A stretch of 64,000 bases of DNA, taken from contig JAZLCE010000028.1 of assembly GCA_045614025.1 (NCBI GenBank), forward strand, positions 8,507-72,506. The letters are read 5' to 3'. This DNA is from RGIG4140 sp045614025 (GTDB lineage Bacteria; Pseudomonadota; Alphaproteobacteria; CAAHEQ01; UBA3637). Numbering within the stretch: the stretch's first letter is position 1; each line of letters starts with the position of its first letter. The position numbers and the translations under genes were made by a program. The notes under the pieces were generated by a model. It made no database searches, was not told the DNA's origin, and saw only the letters and a list, made by a program, of their open reading frames with translations. This document shows, piece after piece, positions 18,535 to 27,824 of the stretch.

Positions 18535-19029
18535 ATGCTCAATAACAGATTAAAAAAACAAACACCTTATATGCTTTTTTCCATTGCTTTTATTGTTTTT
18601 ATGCTTGATCAAATCACAAAGGCTTGGGCTCTTAAAGCATTAACACTTCACACACCTTTGTTTATGACCTCTTTCTTTAACTTCTTTTTAACATATAATA
18701 AAGGGGTGAGTTTTTCTTTGTTTTATAACACAGCTGAATATGGGCACCTACTTTTAGCTGGAATGGGATTAGTAATTTGTTGTTGCGTATTATACTGGAT
18801 GATAAAAGAAAAGGATAACAAAACAAAAATTGGTCTTTCCTTTGTTTTAGGAGGGGCTCTTGCTAATATTGTAGATCGCATAAGATTGGGCCATGTTGTT
18901 GATTTTTTAGATTTTCATTTTAATGCATATCATTGGCCTGCATTCAATCTTGCAGATTCTTTTATTTGTCTAGGTGCTTTCATTATTTTTATCCAAATAT
19001 TTTTAAAGAAAGAAGAGGAACAAAAATGA
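18535..19029 (+). CDS. lspA: Lipoprotein signal peptidase (signal peptidase II)
   Basis: 164 residues with four membrane helices. The conserved N-x-G-xx-F motif is seen as YNKGVSFSLF (54-63), and the catalytic aspartates are in NIVDR (Asp114) and FNLADS (Asp141). It removes signal peptides from diacylglyceryl-prolipoproteins at the inner membrane. Clients are plentiful here: mltA, the gene that follows, sodC, the OmpA-like protein, and others. An aaagga site precedes the ATG. The stop codon overlaps the next start (ATGA), so the small lipoprotein downstream is translationally coupled. Confidence 0.96.
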   Translation: MLNNRLKKQTPYMLFSIAFIVFMLDQITKAWALKALTLHTPLFMTSFFNFFLTYNKGVSFSLFYNTAEYGHLLLAGMGLVICCCVLYWMIKEKDNKTKIGLSFVLGGALANIVDRIRLGHVVDFLDFHFNAYHWPAFNLADSFICLGAFIIFIQIFLKKEEEQK

Positions 19030-19205
19030 AAAAATTCATCTTTATTTGCTTTTGTTTATGTTTAGTGGCCGGTTGTGCTCAAAAAAAACCACCTTTGGCC
19101 CCAACTCAAGTTGTGAACGGCCAATCAATTGTGATGCCACCTGAATTTTTTGTGTTACCTAAAATGCCACAACAAGAATTAACAAAAGCTTCAACAGCGG
19201 AGTAA
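19026..19205 (+). CDS. Small lipoprotein, possibly BamF/DUF3035-related
   Basis: Only 59 residues: lipoprotein signal with lipobox VAGC (Cys17), a short proline-rich stretch, and a core PPEFFVLPKMPQ. That core recalls the PP.F.LP motif of DUF3035 (BamF), a lipoprotein of the alphaproteobacterial beta-barrel assembly complex that is typically encoded right after lspA. The match rests on a dozen residues plus gene position, so it is tentative. The start overlaps the lspA stop, and pgi follows after four bases. Confidence 0.6.
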   Translation: MKKFIFICFCLCLVAGCAQKKPPLAPTQVVNGQSIVMPPEFFVLPKMPQQELTKASTAE

Positions 19206-19209
19206 AAAA

Positions 19210-20808
19210 ATGACTATTTATAACGAGTTACTTGAACATAAAAAAACAATTGACCAAACTCATTTAAAAAATCTTTTCGAAGAAGATCCTATGCGTTTTG
19301 AAAAATTTCATATCAACTTTCAAGATATGTTATTGGATTATTCAAAAAATAAGATTACAGACGAAACACTTAACTTATTGCTTAAATTAGCTGAAGAATC
19401 AAATTTAAAAGAGGCTATTTTAGATATGTTTGAAGGCAAACGCATTAACACAACGGAAAATCGCCCGGTTTTGCATGTTGCTTTAAGAAACAGATCTAAC
19501 ACACCAATTTATGTTGATGATAAAAATGTGATGCCCGAAATTAACAAGGTTTTAGACCAAATGAAAGTTTTTTCAGATAAAGTTCGGTCAGGCGAATTTA
19601 AAGGGGCAACAGGTAAAGAGATTAAAGATGTTGTTAATATTGGCATTGGTGGCTCTGACTTGGGGCCAAGAATGGCTTTAGAAGCTTTATCTTTTTATAA
19701 AACACCGAAACTTAATTTTCATTTTGTTTCAAATGTTGATGGAACAGATATCACTGAAACATTGAATAAATGCGATCCTGAAACAACCCTTTTTATTGTT
19801 TCTTCAAAAACTTTCACAACTCAAGAAACTATGACAAATGCCCAAACTGCTAAAGATTGGGTGAGCGTTCACTTGGGTCAAGAAGCAACAAAAAATCATT
19901 TTGTTGCCGTTTCAACAAATGCTAAAGCTGTTAAAGCCTTTGGAATTGATACCAAAAATATGTTTGTTTTTTGGGATTTTGTTGGAGGAAGATACTCCCT
20001 TTGGTCAGCCATTGGATTATCTTTAATGATTGGCATTGGATATGATGGTTTTATTGAAATGCTTGAAGGGGCACATGAACTAGATCAGCATTTTAAAGAA
20101 ACATCATTTGAAAAGAATTTACCAGTTATTTTAGGCTTAATTGGGATTTGGAACACAACGTATTTAGGCGCCGAAAGTTATGCTGTTCTCCCTTATGATC
20201 AATATTTAGATAAATTTCCATTATATTTACAACAGTTAGATATGGAAAGTAATGGAAAAAGCGTTAAGAAAAATGGAAAAGAAGTTGATTATATGACAGG
20301 TCCAATTTTATTTGGAACACCTGGAACCAATGGACAACATTCATTTTATCAATTAATTCATCAAGGCACACACATGGTCCCTGCTGATTTTATTGCACCG
20401 ATTTATTCTTTAAATGAAACAGGAATGCATCATGACATCTTGCTTGCCAATGTGATCGCTCAATCAGAAGCCTTAATGAAAGGCAAAACAAAAGAAGAGC
20501 TTGAAGCAGAAGGTGTTTCAGAAGAATTAATCCCATTTAAAACTTTTACGGGGAATAGACCAAGCAACACCATTTTGTTTGAAAAAATGACACCAAAGGC
20601 ATTGGGTCGCTTGATTGCGCTTTATGAACACAAGGTTTTTGTTCAAGGTGTTATTTGGCGCGTGAATAGTTTTGATCAATTTGGCGTTGAATTAGGCAAA
20701 CAACTTGCAAAAGCAGTTTTGCCCGAATTACTTGACAAAAAACAAAAACTTAAACACGATTCTTCAACCAATGCTTTAATTGAAAAAGTAAGAAATTTAC
20801 GTCGATAA
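19210..20808 (+). CDS. pgi: Glucose-6-phosphate isomerase
   Basis: 532 residues, a usual length for the long bacterial form. It interconverts glucose-6-phosphate and fructose-6-phosphate. Family signatures are NIGIGGSDLGP, the sugar-phosphate-binding VSSKTFTTQET, VGGRYSLWSAIGL, GTPGTNGQHSFYQLIHQGT and the C-terminal NSFDQFGVELGK. A ggag ribosome site seven bases ahead sets the start. It is third in the lspA operon, an unusual neighbour for lspA, though pgi context varies. With pyk and nifJ in the window it outlines sugar fermentation to acetyl-CoA. Confidence 0.97.
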   Translation: MTIYNELLEHKKTIDQTHLKNLFEEDPMRFEKFHINFQDMLLDYSKNKITDETLNLLLKLAEESNLKEAILDMFEGKRINTTENRPVLHVALRNRSNTPIYVDDKNVMPEINKVLDQMKVFSDKVRSGEFKGATGKEIKDVVNIGIGGSDLGPRMALEALSFYKTPKLNFHFVSNVDGTDITETLNKCDPETTLFIVSSKTFTTQETMTNAQTAKDWVSVHLGQEATKNHFVAVSTNAKAVKAFGIDTKNMFVFWDFVGGRYSLWSAIGLSLMIGIGYDGFIEMLEGAHELDQHFKETSFEKNLPVILGLIGIWNTTYLGAESYAVLPYDQYLDKFPLYLQQLDMESNGKSVKKNGKEVDYMTGPILFGTPGTNGQHSFYQLIHQGTHMVPADFIAPIYSLNETGMHHDILLANVIAQSEALMKGKTKEELEAEGVSEELIPFKTFTGNRPSNTILFEKMTPKALGRLIALYEHKVFVQGVIWRVNSFDQFGVELGKQLAKAVLPELLDKKQKLKHDSSTNALIEKVRNLRR

Positions 20809-20843
20809 CTAAAAATACAAGCGATAATTAACTGGGTATCAAA

Positions 20844-21146
20844 ATGAAAAAAGAGCTTGAAGAAAAGAAAAAAGAAGTTTCACTTGTTGAAAAAGTTTCT
20901 GATATTCTTTTTTATGAAAGTTTAGCTCTAATTTCAAAAAATTATCGCTTGTATGCTCAAAAAGAAGCTCTTTATCAAAAAATTAAAAATAAAGAATTAA
21001 AAAACCTTTCTGAAAAAGAGGTTGATTTACTTTTGGGAAGTATACAACCAAAACCTCTTTCTTTAAAACCAAAAAAACTTGCTTTGAAGAAAGATAAAAA
21101 CTTTATTTCAATTACAAAATCCATCAAGGTATATATTCATGAATAA
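20844..21146 (+). CDS. Small charged helical protein of unknown function
   Basis: 100 residues, rich in Lys, Glu and Leu, with a long predicted helical or coiled segment over residues 1-70 and a basic tail. There is no signal peptide, cysteine cluster or known motif. It overlaps the mutL start by eight bases, so translation is coupled to mutL. Its ribosome site is weak. Codon use matches its neighbours, which supports a real gene. The function is unknown. Confidence 0.65.
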   Translation: MKKELEEKKKEVSLVEKVSDILFYESLALISKNYRLYAQKEALYQKIKNKELKNLSEKEVDLLLGSIQPKPLSLKPKKLALKKDKNFISITKSIKVYIHE

Positions 21147-23037
21147 TGCATCTATTCGTCTTCTTCCACAAAATTTAATTAATCAAATTGCAGCGGGTGA
21201 AGTTGTTGAACGCCCTTCTGCGGCATTAAAAGAATTAATTGAAAACGCAATTGATGCAGGCAGTTCCAGAATTGATATTAAAATTCAAGATGGTGGCAAA
21301 GCATTTTTCTCGGTAACGGACAACGGCAAAGGAATGAGTAAAGAAGAGCTTGAGCTTTGCGTTGAACGTCATGCAACCAGTAAATTACCAGATGACGACT
21401 TATTTCATATTTGTTTTTTAGGGTTTAGAGGTGAAGCTTTACCATCTATCGCCTCCGTTTCAAAGCTTTCCATTACATCAAGAACAAAACAAATGGATGA
21501 AGCTTGGAAAATAAGGGTTGAAGGCGGTGAAAAAAAAGAGCTTGTCCCTGTTCCAGCCACTTATGGAACAACAGTTGAAGTGAGGGATTTATTCTTTGCT
21601 ACCCCTGCCCGTTTAAAATTTTTAAAATCAGCTCAATCTGAAACATTAAATATTAAGGATACGGTCAACCGTTTAGCAATGGCTTATCCTCAAATTCATT
21701 TTTCTTTATCAGATGAAAAACGAACCATTTTAAATTATCCACCTGCCACAACCCTTCTTTTAAGGATTACACAAGTAATCGGTAAAGCTTTTGATGAAAA
21801 CGCTCTAGCCATTGAAGCTGATTATGACGGAACGAAATTAACAGGCTTTGTTGGATTACCAACCTATACAAGATCCACCAGTCAAGACCAATATTTATTT
21901 GTGAACGGCAGATTTGTAAAAGATAAAGTTTTAATCGGAGCAATTAGAGGTGCTTTTCAAGGATTAATTGGGCATGATACGCATCCGGTTTTAGCCCTCT
22001 TTTTATCCGTTCCTCAACAAGAAGTTGATGTAAACGTGCATCCAGCCAAAACAGAAGTTCGTTTTGCAAATGCTCCAAAAATTAGAGGATTATTGGTTTC
22101 TTCAATTAGAAATGTATTGGCTGAAAATGGACATAGAACAAGTTCAACCATTGGAATTGGCGCTCTTGAAAAAAGCACAACATATATACCATCCATTGCA
22201 AAACACACCTCTTTTTCTTTTGAAAAAGAAATGCCTTCTTATTTGTTATCTAAAGAAAAAGAATCTTCTGTTGATTTTATGAAGCAAGAAAACTCTTTCA
22301 TTCCTTCTTCTGAAAGATATATTTCTCCTTCACCGCTTTCAACTGAAAAACCAATTCAACAAGAGTCTATTCGTTTTTTAGAACCAACATTTAGCGTTAA
22401 AACTTATGAAGAACAAACATCTTCAATTAACAATGAAATAAACGCCCAAACAGATGAGTTTCCACCTTTAGGTTTTGCAAAAGCTCAAATGCATGAAACT
22501 TATATTGTTTCTCAAACAAAAGATAGCATTATTATCACCGATCAGCATGCTGCTCATGAACGTTTAACATATGAGCGTTTAATTAAAAATCATGATTCTT
22601 TACAAGCGCAACTCCTTCTGATTCCTGAAATTATTGATCTTTCAGAAGATGAAGCCATTATTCTTTTAGAACGCGCTGAAGAATTAAAATCTTTTGGTTT
22701 TGTGATTGAACCATTTGGGGGCAATAGCATTGTTGTGCGCGAAATGCCTTCCATATTTAGCAAAACAAATATTGCTAAGTTAATGGAAGATTTGGCGCAA
22801 ACATTGAAAGAATTTGAAGATACAATTCTTTTAAAAGATAAGATTAAAGATATTTGTGCACGAATGGCTTGTCATGGCTCCATTCGAGCTGGTCGAAACT
22901 TAACGATTGCTGAAATGAATGCTTTGTTGCGCCAAATGGAAGAATGCTCAACTTCTGGCCAATGCATTCATGGTAGACCCACCTATATTGAGTTAAAATT
23001 ACCAGACGTTGAACGACTTTTTGGTCGCAGCAAATAA
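21139..23037 (+). CDS. mutL: DNA mismatch repair protein MutL
   Basis: 632 residues. The N-terminal GHKL ATPase has LINQIAAGEVVERP, ELIENAIDAG (Mg-binding Asn), the DNGKGM lid start and FRGEALPSIASV. The C-terminal domain carries DQHAAHERLTYE at 468-479, the metal-binding DQHA(x)2E(x)4E endonuclease motif, plus ACHGSIRAG and CIHGRPTYIEL. It is therefore the nicking type of MutL found in organisms without MutH, unlike the Escherichia coli protein. A linker of low complexity spans about 340-440. It is last in the lspA-to-mutL series before the nifJ promoter. Confidence 0.96.
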   Translation: MNNASIRLLPQNLINQIAAGEVVERPSAALKELIENAIDAGSSRIDIKIQDGGKAFFSVTDNGKGMSKEELELCVERHATSKLPDDDLFHICFLGFRGEALPSIASVSKLSITSRTKQMDEAWKIRVEGGEKKELVPVPATYGTTVEVRDLFFATPARLKFLKSAQSETLNIKDTVNRLAMAYPQIHFSLSDEKRTILNYPPATTLLLRITQVIGKAFDENALAIEADYDGTKLTGFVGLPTYTRSTSQDQYLFVNGRFVKDKVLIGAIRGAFQGLIGHDTHPVLALFLSVPQQEVDVNVHPAKTEVRFANAPKIRGLLVSSIRNVLAENGHRTSSTIGIGALEKSTTYIPSIAKHTSFSFEKEMPSYLLSKEKESSVDFMKQENSFIPSSERYISPSPLSTEKPIQQESIRFLEPTFSVKTYEEQTSSINNEINAQTDEFPPLGFAKAQMHETYIVSQTKDSIIITDQHAAHERLTYERLIKNHDSLQAQLLLIPEIIDLSEDEAIILLERAEELKSFGFVIEPFGGNSIVVREMPSIFSKTNIAKLMEDLAQTLKEFEDTILLKDKIKDICARMACHGSIRAGRNLTIAEMNALLRQMEECSTSGQCIHGRPTYIELKLPDVERLFGRSK

Positions 23038-23092
23038 AATTTCTTTTTAAAACAAATAGATACAATTTTATGCCTCTTCTAGGCATTTATAC

Positions 23093-23121
23093 TAGACAAT
23101 TTTTTTTATTTCGTGTATAAA
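23093..23121 (+). promoter_or_regulatory. Promoter for nifJ
   Basis: TAGACA (23093-23098), a 17-base spacer and TATAAA (23116-23121) predict a start near 23128 and a leader of about 33 bases. A small hairpin (tgcct/aggca, 23071-23085) just upstream may end mutL transcription. Confidence 0.7.
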
Positions 23122-23160
23122 AAATGCATAAAAAAACATTTTTGGGCGAAAGGAAAAAAG

Positions 23161-26100
23161 ATGTCTGAAAAACAAATTAAAATGGTTGATGCGAATGAAG
23201 CTGCCGCTTTAGTTGCACATAAATTAAACGAAGTTTCTATTATTTATCCGATTACACCTTCTTCTCCTATGGGAGAATGGTCTGATGCTTGGGCCAGTAC
23301 TGGTGTTAAAAACATTTGGGGCAAAGTGCCAGATGTTCTTGAAATGCAATCAGAAGCTGGAGCTATTGGCGCTGTTCATGGTTCTTTACAAGCCGGTTCT
23401 ATGACAACAACATACACCGCTTCTCAAGGCTTATTATTAATGATTCCAAATATGTATAAAATCGCTGGGGAATTAACGCCTTTTGTGATGCATGTGGCCG
23501 CAAGAACTGTGGCCGGGCATGCCCTTTCAATTTTCGGCGATCATTCAGACGTTATGTCTTGTAGACAAACAGGCTTCGCAATGCTTGCTTCAAATTCCGT
23601 TCAAGAAGCACAAGATATGGCGGCTGTTGCTCAAATGTCAACTTTCCTTTCCAGAATTCCATTTATTCATTTCTTTGATGGATTTAGAACAAGTCATGAA
23701 ATTAATAAAATTGAGCTTCTTTCAGATGATGATTTAAAAGAATTAATGAAAGATATTCCAACTCATTTTATGAGTCAAAATGCTTTAAAACCAGAAAACC
23801 CAAAAATTAAAGGAACAGCTCAAAACCCTGATGTGTTTTTCCAAATTAAAGAAGCTGCCAATAAATATTATAACAACTGTCCTTCATTTGTTGAAGAAGC
23901 CATGAAAAAATTTGCTTCAGTGACAGGTAGAAGCTATAATTTGGTTGAATATAAAGGCGCAAGTGATGCAACAAGAGTTGTTATCGCAATGGGATCAAGC
24001 GTTGAAACATTGGAAGAAACAGCTAAAGTTTTAAATCAAAATGGGGAAAAAGTTGGGGTTATTGGTATTCGTTTATATCGCCCCTTCCCTAAAGAAGCTT
24101 TCCTTAAAGCTTTACCTAAAACAGTTCAATATATCAATGTGTTAGATAGAACGAAAGAATCTGGATCCGTTGGTGAACCACTCTATTTAGATGTTGTTTC
24201 AACATTAGCTGAAGGCGTTGCAAATGGATCATTAACATCTATGCCAAAAGTTTTAGGTGGTAGATATGGTCTTTCATCAAAAGAATTTACACCAGCCATG
24301 GCAAAAGCTGTTTTTGAAAATCAAACAAAACCTCATTTCACGGTTGGAATTCAAGATGATGTTACCAATTTATCATTAGATTATGATCCTGATTTTGATA
24401 TTGAAGCTGAAGATGTTTCACGTTGCATCTTTGTTGGTCTTGGTTCAGATGGAACTGTAGGCGCAAATAAAAACTCTATTAAAATTATTGCTGATGGGGA
24501 TGATTATTTTGGTCAAGCTTATTTTGTGTATGATTCAAAAAAATCAGGTGGAATGACAACTTCTCATTTAAGATTTTCAAAAAATCCAATTAAAGCCCCT
24601 TATTTAATTCAAAAAGCAAGTTTTGTTGCTTGCCATCATATGCCATTTTTATTTAAAACAGATGTGCTTTCTTATGCCAGCAAAAATGCTGTTTTCTTGA
24701 TTAACACAAAAGAGAAAAAAGAAAATGTTTGGGCCTCGCTTCCAAGAGAAGTGCAACAAGAAATTGTTGATAAAGAGATTAAACTTTATGCAATTGATGC
24801 TGTTGATGTGGCTTTAAAAACGGGAATGGGTCGCAGAATTAACACAATTATGCAAACTTGTTTCTTTGCGATCTCTGGTGTTTTACCTAAAGAAGAAGCC
24901 ATTCAAAAAATTAAAAAAGCAGTTGAAAAAACCTATGCCCGTAAAGGACAAGAAGTTATTGATGCTAATATTAAAGCTATTGACGCTTCTTTAGAACATT
25001 TACACCAAATTGAAATTGGCGAAGTCAATTCTATTTATTTTAGACAACCTGGCATTCCTTCAACAGCTCCAGCATTGCTTCAAGAAGTGACTGGAAAAAT
25101 TATTGAAGGTAGAGGCGATCAATTACCTGTCAGCAAATTAGAATGGACAGCTGATGGCACTTGGCCAACTGATACAGCAAAATATGAAAAACGCCGTATT
25201 GCAACTCAAATTCCTGTTTGGGATCCAAGCATTTGTATTCAATGCGGTAAATGTATCAGCGTTTGCCCTCATGCGGCAATCAGGGCAAAAACCGCTTCTG
25301 TTGATCAACTTAAAAATGCTCCAGCCGGCTTTAAAACAGCTGATTACAAAGGCAAAGAATTTGCTGGAGAAAAATTCATGATTCAAGTTGCTCCAGAAGA
25401 TTGCACGGGTTGCAGTCTTTGCACAACAAATTGCCCTGTAAAAGATAGATTGGATCCAAATAAAAAGCCATTGATGATGGAACCTATTGAAAATCATTTA
25501 GAAGATGAAATTAAAAATTTTGAATTCTTTATGTCTTTACCAGATCCAGATCGAACAAAATTAAATCCAAAACAAATTAAATCATTGGCTTTAATGCGTC
25601 CATTATTCGAATTTTCTGGTGCTTGTGCAGGATGTGGGGAAACACCATATGTTAAAATGATGACTCAATTATTTGGGGATCGTTTAATTGTTGCCAATGC
25701 AACAGGTTGTTCATCTATTTATAGCGGTAATTTACCAACAACTCCTTATGCTAAAAACAATAATGGTTATGGGCCTGCTTGGGCAAACTCTTTGTTTGAA
25801 GACAATGCCGAATTTGGGTTAGGTATTCGCACAAGTGTTGATTCAAAACAAGAGTTTTCTTTGCAACTTTTAAAAGAAATGAGTGCTGAAGTTGGCGAAA
25901 CATTGGTTGACAGCATTGTTAATGCCGATCAATCAACTGAAACAGGCATTCAAGAACAACGCTTACGCGTTCAAGAGTTAAAAGAAAAATTAGAACGTAT
26001 TTTAACACCAAAAGCAAAACTCTTACTTGATAATGCTGATTACTTGGTTAAAAAATCTGTTTGGATTTTAGGCGGAGATGGCTGGGCTTATGATATTGGT

Positions 26101-26697
26101 TATGGTGGATTAGACCATGTTTTATATAGTGGTAAAAACGTTAACATTATGGTTATGGATACAAACGTTTATTCAAACACAGGTGGTCAACGTTCTAAAG
26201 CAACACCAATTGGGGCTTCAGCTAAATTTGCTATTGCGGGTTCTGAATTACCAAGAAAAGATTTGGGCATGATTGCAGCTTCAAGTGGCGGTGTTTATGT
26301 TGCCAGCATTTCATTAGGTGCTAAAGATATGCATACACTTCAAGTTTTAAATGAAGCAGAAAGCTTTAATGGACCATCTTTAATTATTGCATATAGCCAT
26401 TGTATTTCTCATGGTTATGATATTGGAAAAGAAGGTCTTGATCATCAAAAACTTGCTGTTGAAACAGGATTATGGCCGCTTTATCGTTTTGACCCAAGAC
26501 GAAGCGAACAAGGTTTAAATCCATTCCAATTGGATAGCAAGCCAACAAAGCCTGTTTCTGAATTTATGGCTCTTGAATCTCGCTTTAAAGCGGTGAAACA
26601 AACAAACGCTGCTCATTATGAAGAATTAGTTCAAAAAGCACAAAAGCAAATTGAAAACCGCTTTAAACTTTATGAACAATTAGCTAAAAGCGAATAA
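23161..26697 (+). CDS. nifJ: Pyruvate:ferredoxin (flavodoxin) oxidoreductase
   Basis: 1178 residues, full length for the single-chain enzyme. It oxidises pyruvate to acetyl-CoA and CO2, reducing ferredoxin or flavodoxin. The start at 23161 follows aaagga; an upstream in-frame start at 23113 falls within the promoter. Domains in order: pyruvate-binding PITPSSPMGEW (30-40), ferredoxin-like domain with two 4Fe-4S motifs (CIQCGKC from Cys692, CTGCSLC from Cys748), the CAGCGE proximal cluster near Cys822, and the thiamine-diphosphate site GDGWAYDIGYGG with VYSNTGGQ. Alphaproteobacteria normally use pyruvate dehydrogenase; this oxygen-sensitive enzyme points to anaerobic or microaerobic energy metabolism. 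It has its own promoter and terminator. Confidence 0.97.
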   Translation: MSEKQIKMVDANEAAALVAHKLNEVSIIYPITPSSPMGEWSDAWASTGVKNIWGKVPDVLEMQSEAGAIGAVHGSLQAGSMTTTYTASQGLLLMIPNMYKIAGELTPFVMHVAARTVAGHALSIFGDHSDVMSCRQTGFAMLASNSVQEAQDMAAVAQMSTFLSRIPFIHFFDGFRTSHEINKIELLSDDDLKELMKDIPTHFMSQNALKPENPKIKGTAQNPDVFFQIKEAANKYYNNCPSFVEEAMKKFASVTGRSYNLVEYKGASDATRVVIAMGSSVETLEETAKVLNQNGEKVGVIGIRLYRPFPKEAFLKALPKTVQYINVLDRTKESGSVGEPLYLDVVSTLAEGVANGSLTSMPKVLGGRYGLSSKEFTPAMAKAVFENQTKPHFTVGIQDDVTNLSLDYDPDFDIEAEDVSRCIFVGLGSDGTVGANKNSIKIIADGDDYFGQAYFVYDSKKSGGMTTSHLRFSKNPIKAPYLIQKASFVACHHMPFLFKTDVLSYASKNAVFLINTKEKKENVWASLPREVQQEIVDKEIKLYAIDAVDVALKTGMGRRINTIMQTCFFAISGVLPKEEAIQKIKKAVEKTYARKGQEVIDANIKAIDASLEHLHQIEIGEVNSIYFRQPGIPSTAPALLQEVTGKIIEGRGDQLPVSKLEWTADGTWPTDTAKYEKRRIATQIPVWDPSICIQCGKCISVCPHAAIRAKTASVDQLKNAPAGFKTADYKGKEFAGEKFMIQVAPEDCTGCSLCTTNCPVKDRLDPNKKPLMMEPIENHLEDEIKNFEFFMSLPDPDRTKLNPKQIKSLALMRPLFEFSGACAGCGETPYVKMMTQLFGDRLIVANATGCSSIYSGNLPTTPYAKNNNGYGPAWANSLFEDNAEFGLGIRTSVDSKQEFSLQLLKEMSAEVGETLVDSIVNADQSTETGIQEQRLRVQELKEKLERILTPKAKLLLDNADYLVKKSVWILGGDGWAYDIGYGGLDHVLYSGKNVNIMVMDTNVYSNTGGQRSKATPIGASAKFAIAGSELPRKDLGMIAASSGGVYVASISLGAKDMHTLQVLNEAESFNGPSLIIAYSHCISHGYDIGKEGLDHQKLAVETGLWPLYRFDPRRSEQGLNPFQLDSKPTKPVSEFMALESRFKAVKQTNAAHYEELVQKAQKQIENRFKLYEQLAKSE

Positions 26698-26725
26698 AAA
26701 AGAATTCTCTTTTTAGTTCATAGTA

Positions 26726-26760
26726 AAATAAACCGCTTTTGAAAACAAAGCGGTTTATTT
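26726..26760 (+). terminator. Terminator of nifJ
   Basis: A perfect 14-base inverted repeat (26726-26739 with 26747-26760, 7-base loop) ends in a T-rich stretch. Its symmetry means it could also act on the other strand. Confidence 0.85.
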
Positions 26761-26853
26761 ATATACCTATCCCGTTAAACAGTTCTGCGCGCAAAAGTTA
26801 TTCATGCACGCCCTCTTGATCATATATGAAAACATGTTTTTGCATAATAAAGA

Positions 26854-26876
26854 CGCCCCCTTAACAAAGGAGGCGT
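26854..26876 (-). terminator. Terminator of secF
   Basis: A G+C-rich hairpin (cgccccctt / aaggaggcg with one mismatch) lies 18 bases after the secF stop on the minus strand. The T-run is weak, so efficiency is uncertain. Confidence 0.55.
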
Positions 26877-26893
26877 TTATAATGATTATATTT

Positions 26894-27814
26894 TTATTCT
26901 TTTGGTTTATAAGCTCCTGCGGATTCATCACCCAATACTTTGATATCAAAATATCTGAGCAATGGTACGGCAACGAAAATAGAAGCAAATGTACCAAATA
27001 AAATACCAAAGAATAATGAAAGAGAGAACCCTCTTAAAGTTGTTCCACCCATCACAAGTAAAACAAAAATCATAACAAGAGTTGAAATCCCTGTTAAAAT
27101 AGTTCTAGATAATGTTTCATTAATCCCTTGGTTTAAAATAGCATCTGTTGATTTTGCACGATGTTTCTTTAAATTTTCACGTACACGGTCATAAGTGACG
27201 ATTGTATCATTACAAGCATACCCAGCTAAAGAAAGAACACCGGCAACCACAACCATATCAAATTCCCAGTAAAAGGCTGAGAATAAGCCAAGAACAACAA
27301 TTAAGGTAAAAGCTAAAGAAATTAAACACCCAACAGCAAAAGGCCATTCAAATCTAAACCAAATATAAATAGCAATAGCTAAAAGAGCTAAAACAGAAGC
27401 CAATAAAGAATTTTTCTTTAATTCTTCCCCAATTGTTGGGCCAATCACTTCAACGCGTTCATAATTAAAATCAGATCCCAAAATGGATTTAATTTGATCA
27501 ACTACTTGAGTGCCTGTTTGATTTTTTTCAGGTTGAGCTTGAATAAGGAAAATATTTCCATCAAGACCAGCTGATTGAATAGATAAATCTTTTAATCCAT
27601 TTAAATCTTTTCTAAGTGTTGAAATATCAACTGATTTAGTTGAAGAAACTTCCACTAAAATACCACCTTGAAAATCAATACCAAAATTTAATCCCTTAAT
27701 AACAAAAGATGTAACACTGGCAAGAACTAAGGCAACAGCAACTGAAAACCCGATTTTTCGAATTTTCATAAAATCAAAGTTATAATCTCTTTTTCTAAAT
27801 AATTTTTTTAACAT
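26894..27814 (-). CDS. secF: Protein translocase subunit SecF
   Basis: 306 residues with six membrane helices, one near the N-terminus and five after the periplasmic domain. Family marks are GLNFGIDFQGGILVEV (the conserved FGIDFxGG segment after helix 1), the block AGYACNDTIVTYDRVREN and GTFASIFVAVPLL at the end. With SecD and YajC it forms the proton-driven accessory complex that helps pull secreted proteins out of SecYEG. It lies 10 bases after secD in a yajC-secD-secF operon, the standard order. Confidence 0.97.
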   Translation of the reverse strand: MLKKLFRKRDYNFDFMKIRKIGFSVAVALVLASVTSFVIKGLNFGIDFQGGILVEVSSTKSVDISTLRKDLNGLKDLSIQSAGLDGNIFLIQAQPEKNQTGTQVVDQIKSILGSDFNYERVEVIGPTIGEELKKNSLLASVLALLAIAIYIWFRFEWPFAVGCLISLAFTLIVVLGLFSAFYWEFDMVVVAGVLSLAGYACNDTIVTYDRVRENLKKHRAKSTDAILNQGINETLSRTILTGISTLVMIFVLLVMGGTTLRGFSLSLFFGILFGTFASIFVAVPLLRYFDIKVLGDESAGAYKPKE

Positions 27815-27824
27815 GTATAGCCTC

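Noticed and set aside
23113..23160. Longer N-terminus for nifJ beginning at 23113
   Set aside because: It falls between the -35 and -10 elements, lacks a ribosome site, and the family starts at the ATG at 23161 behind aaagga.
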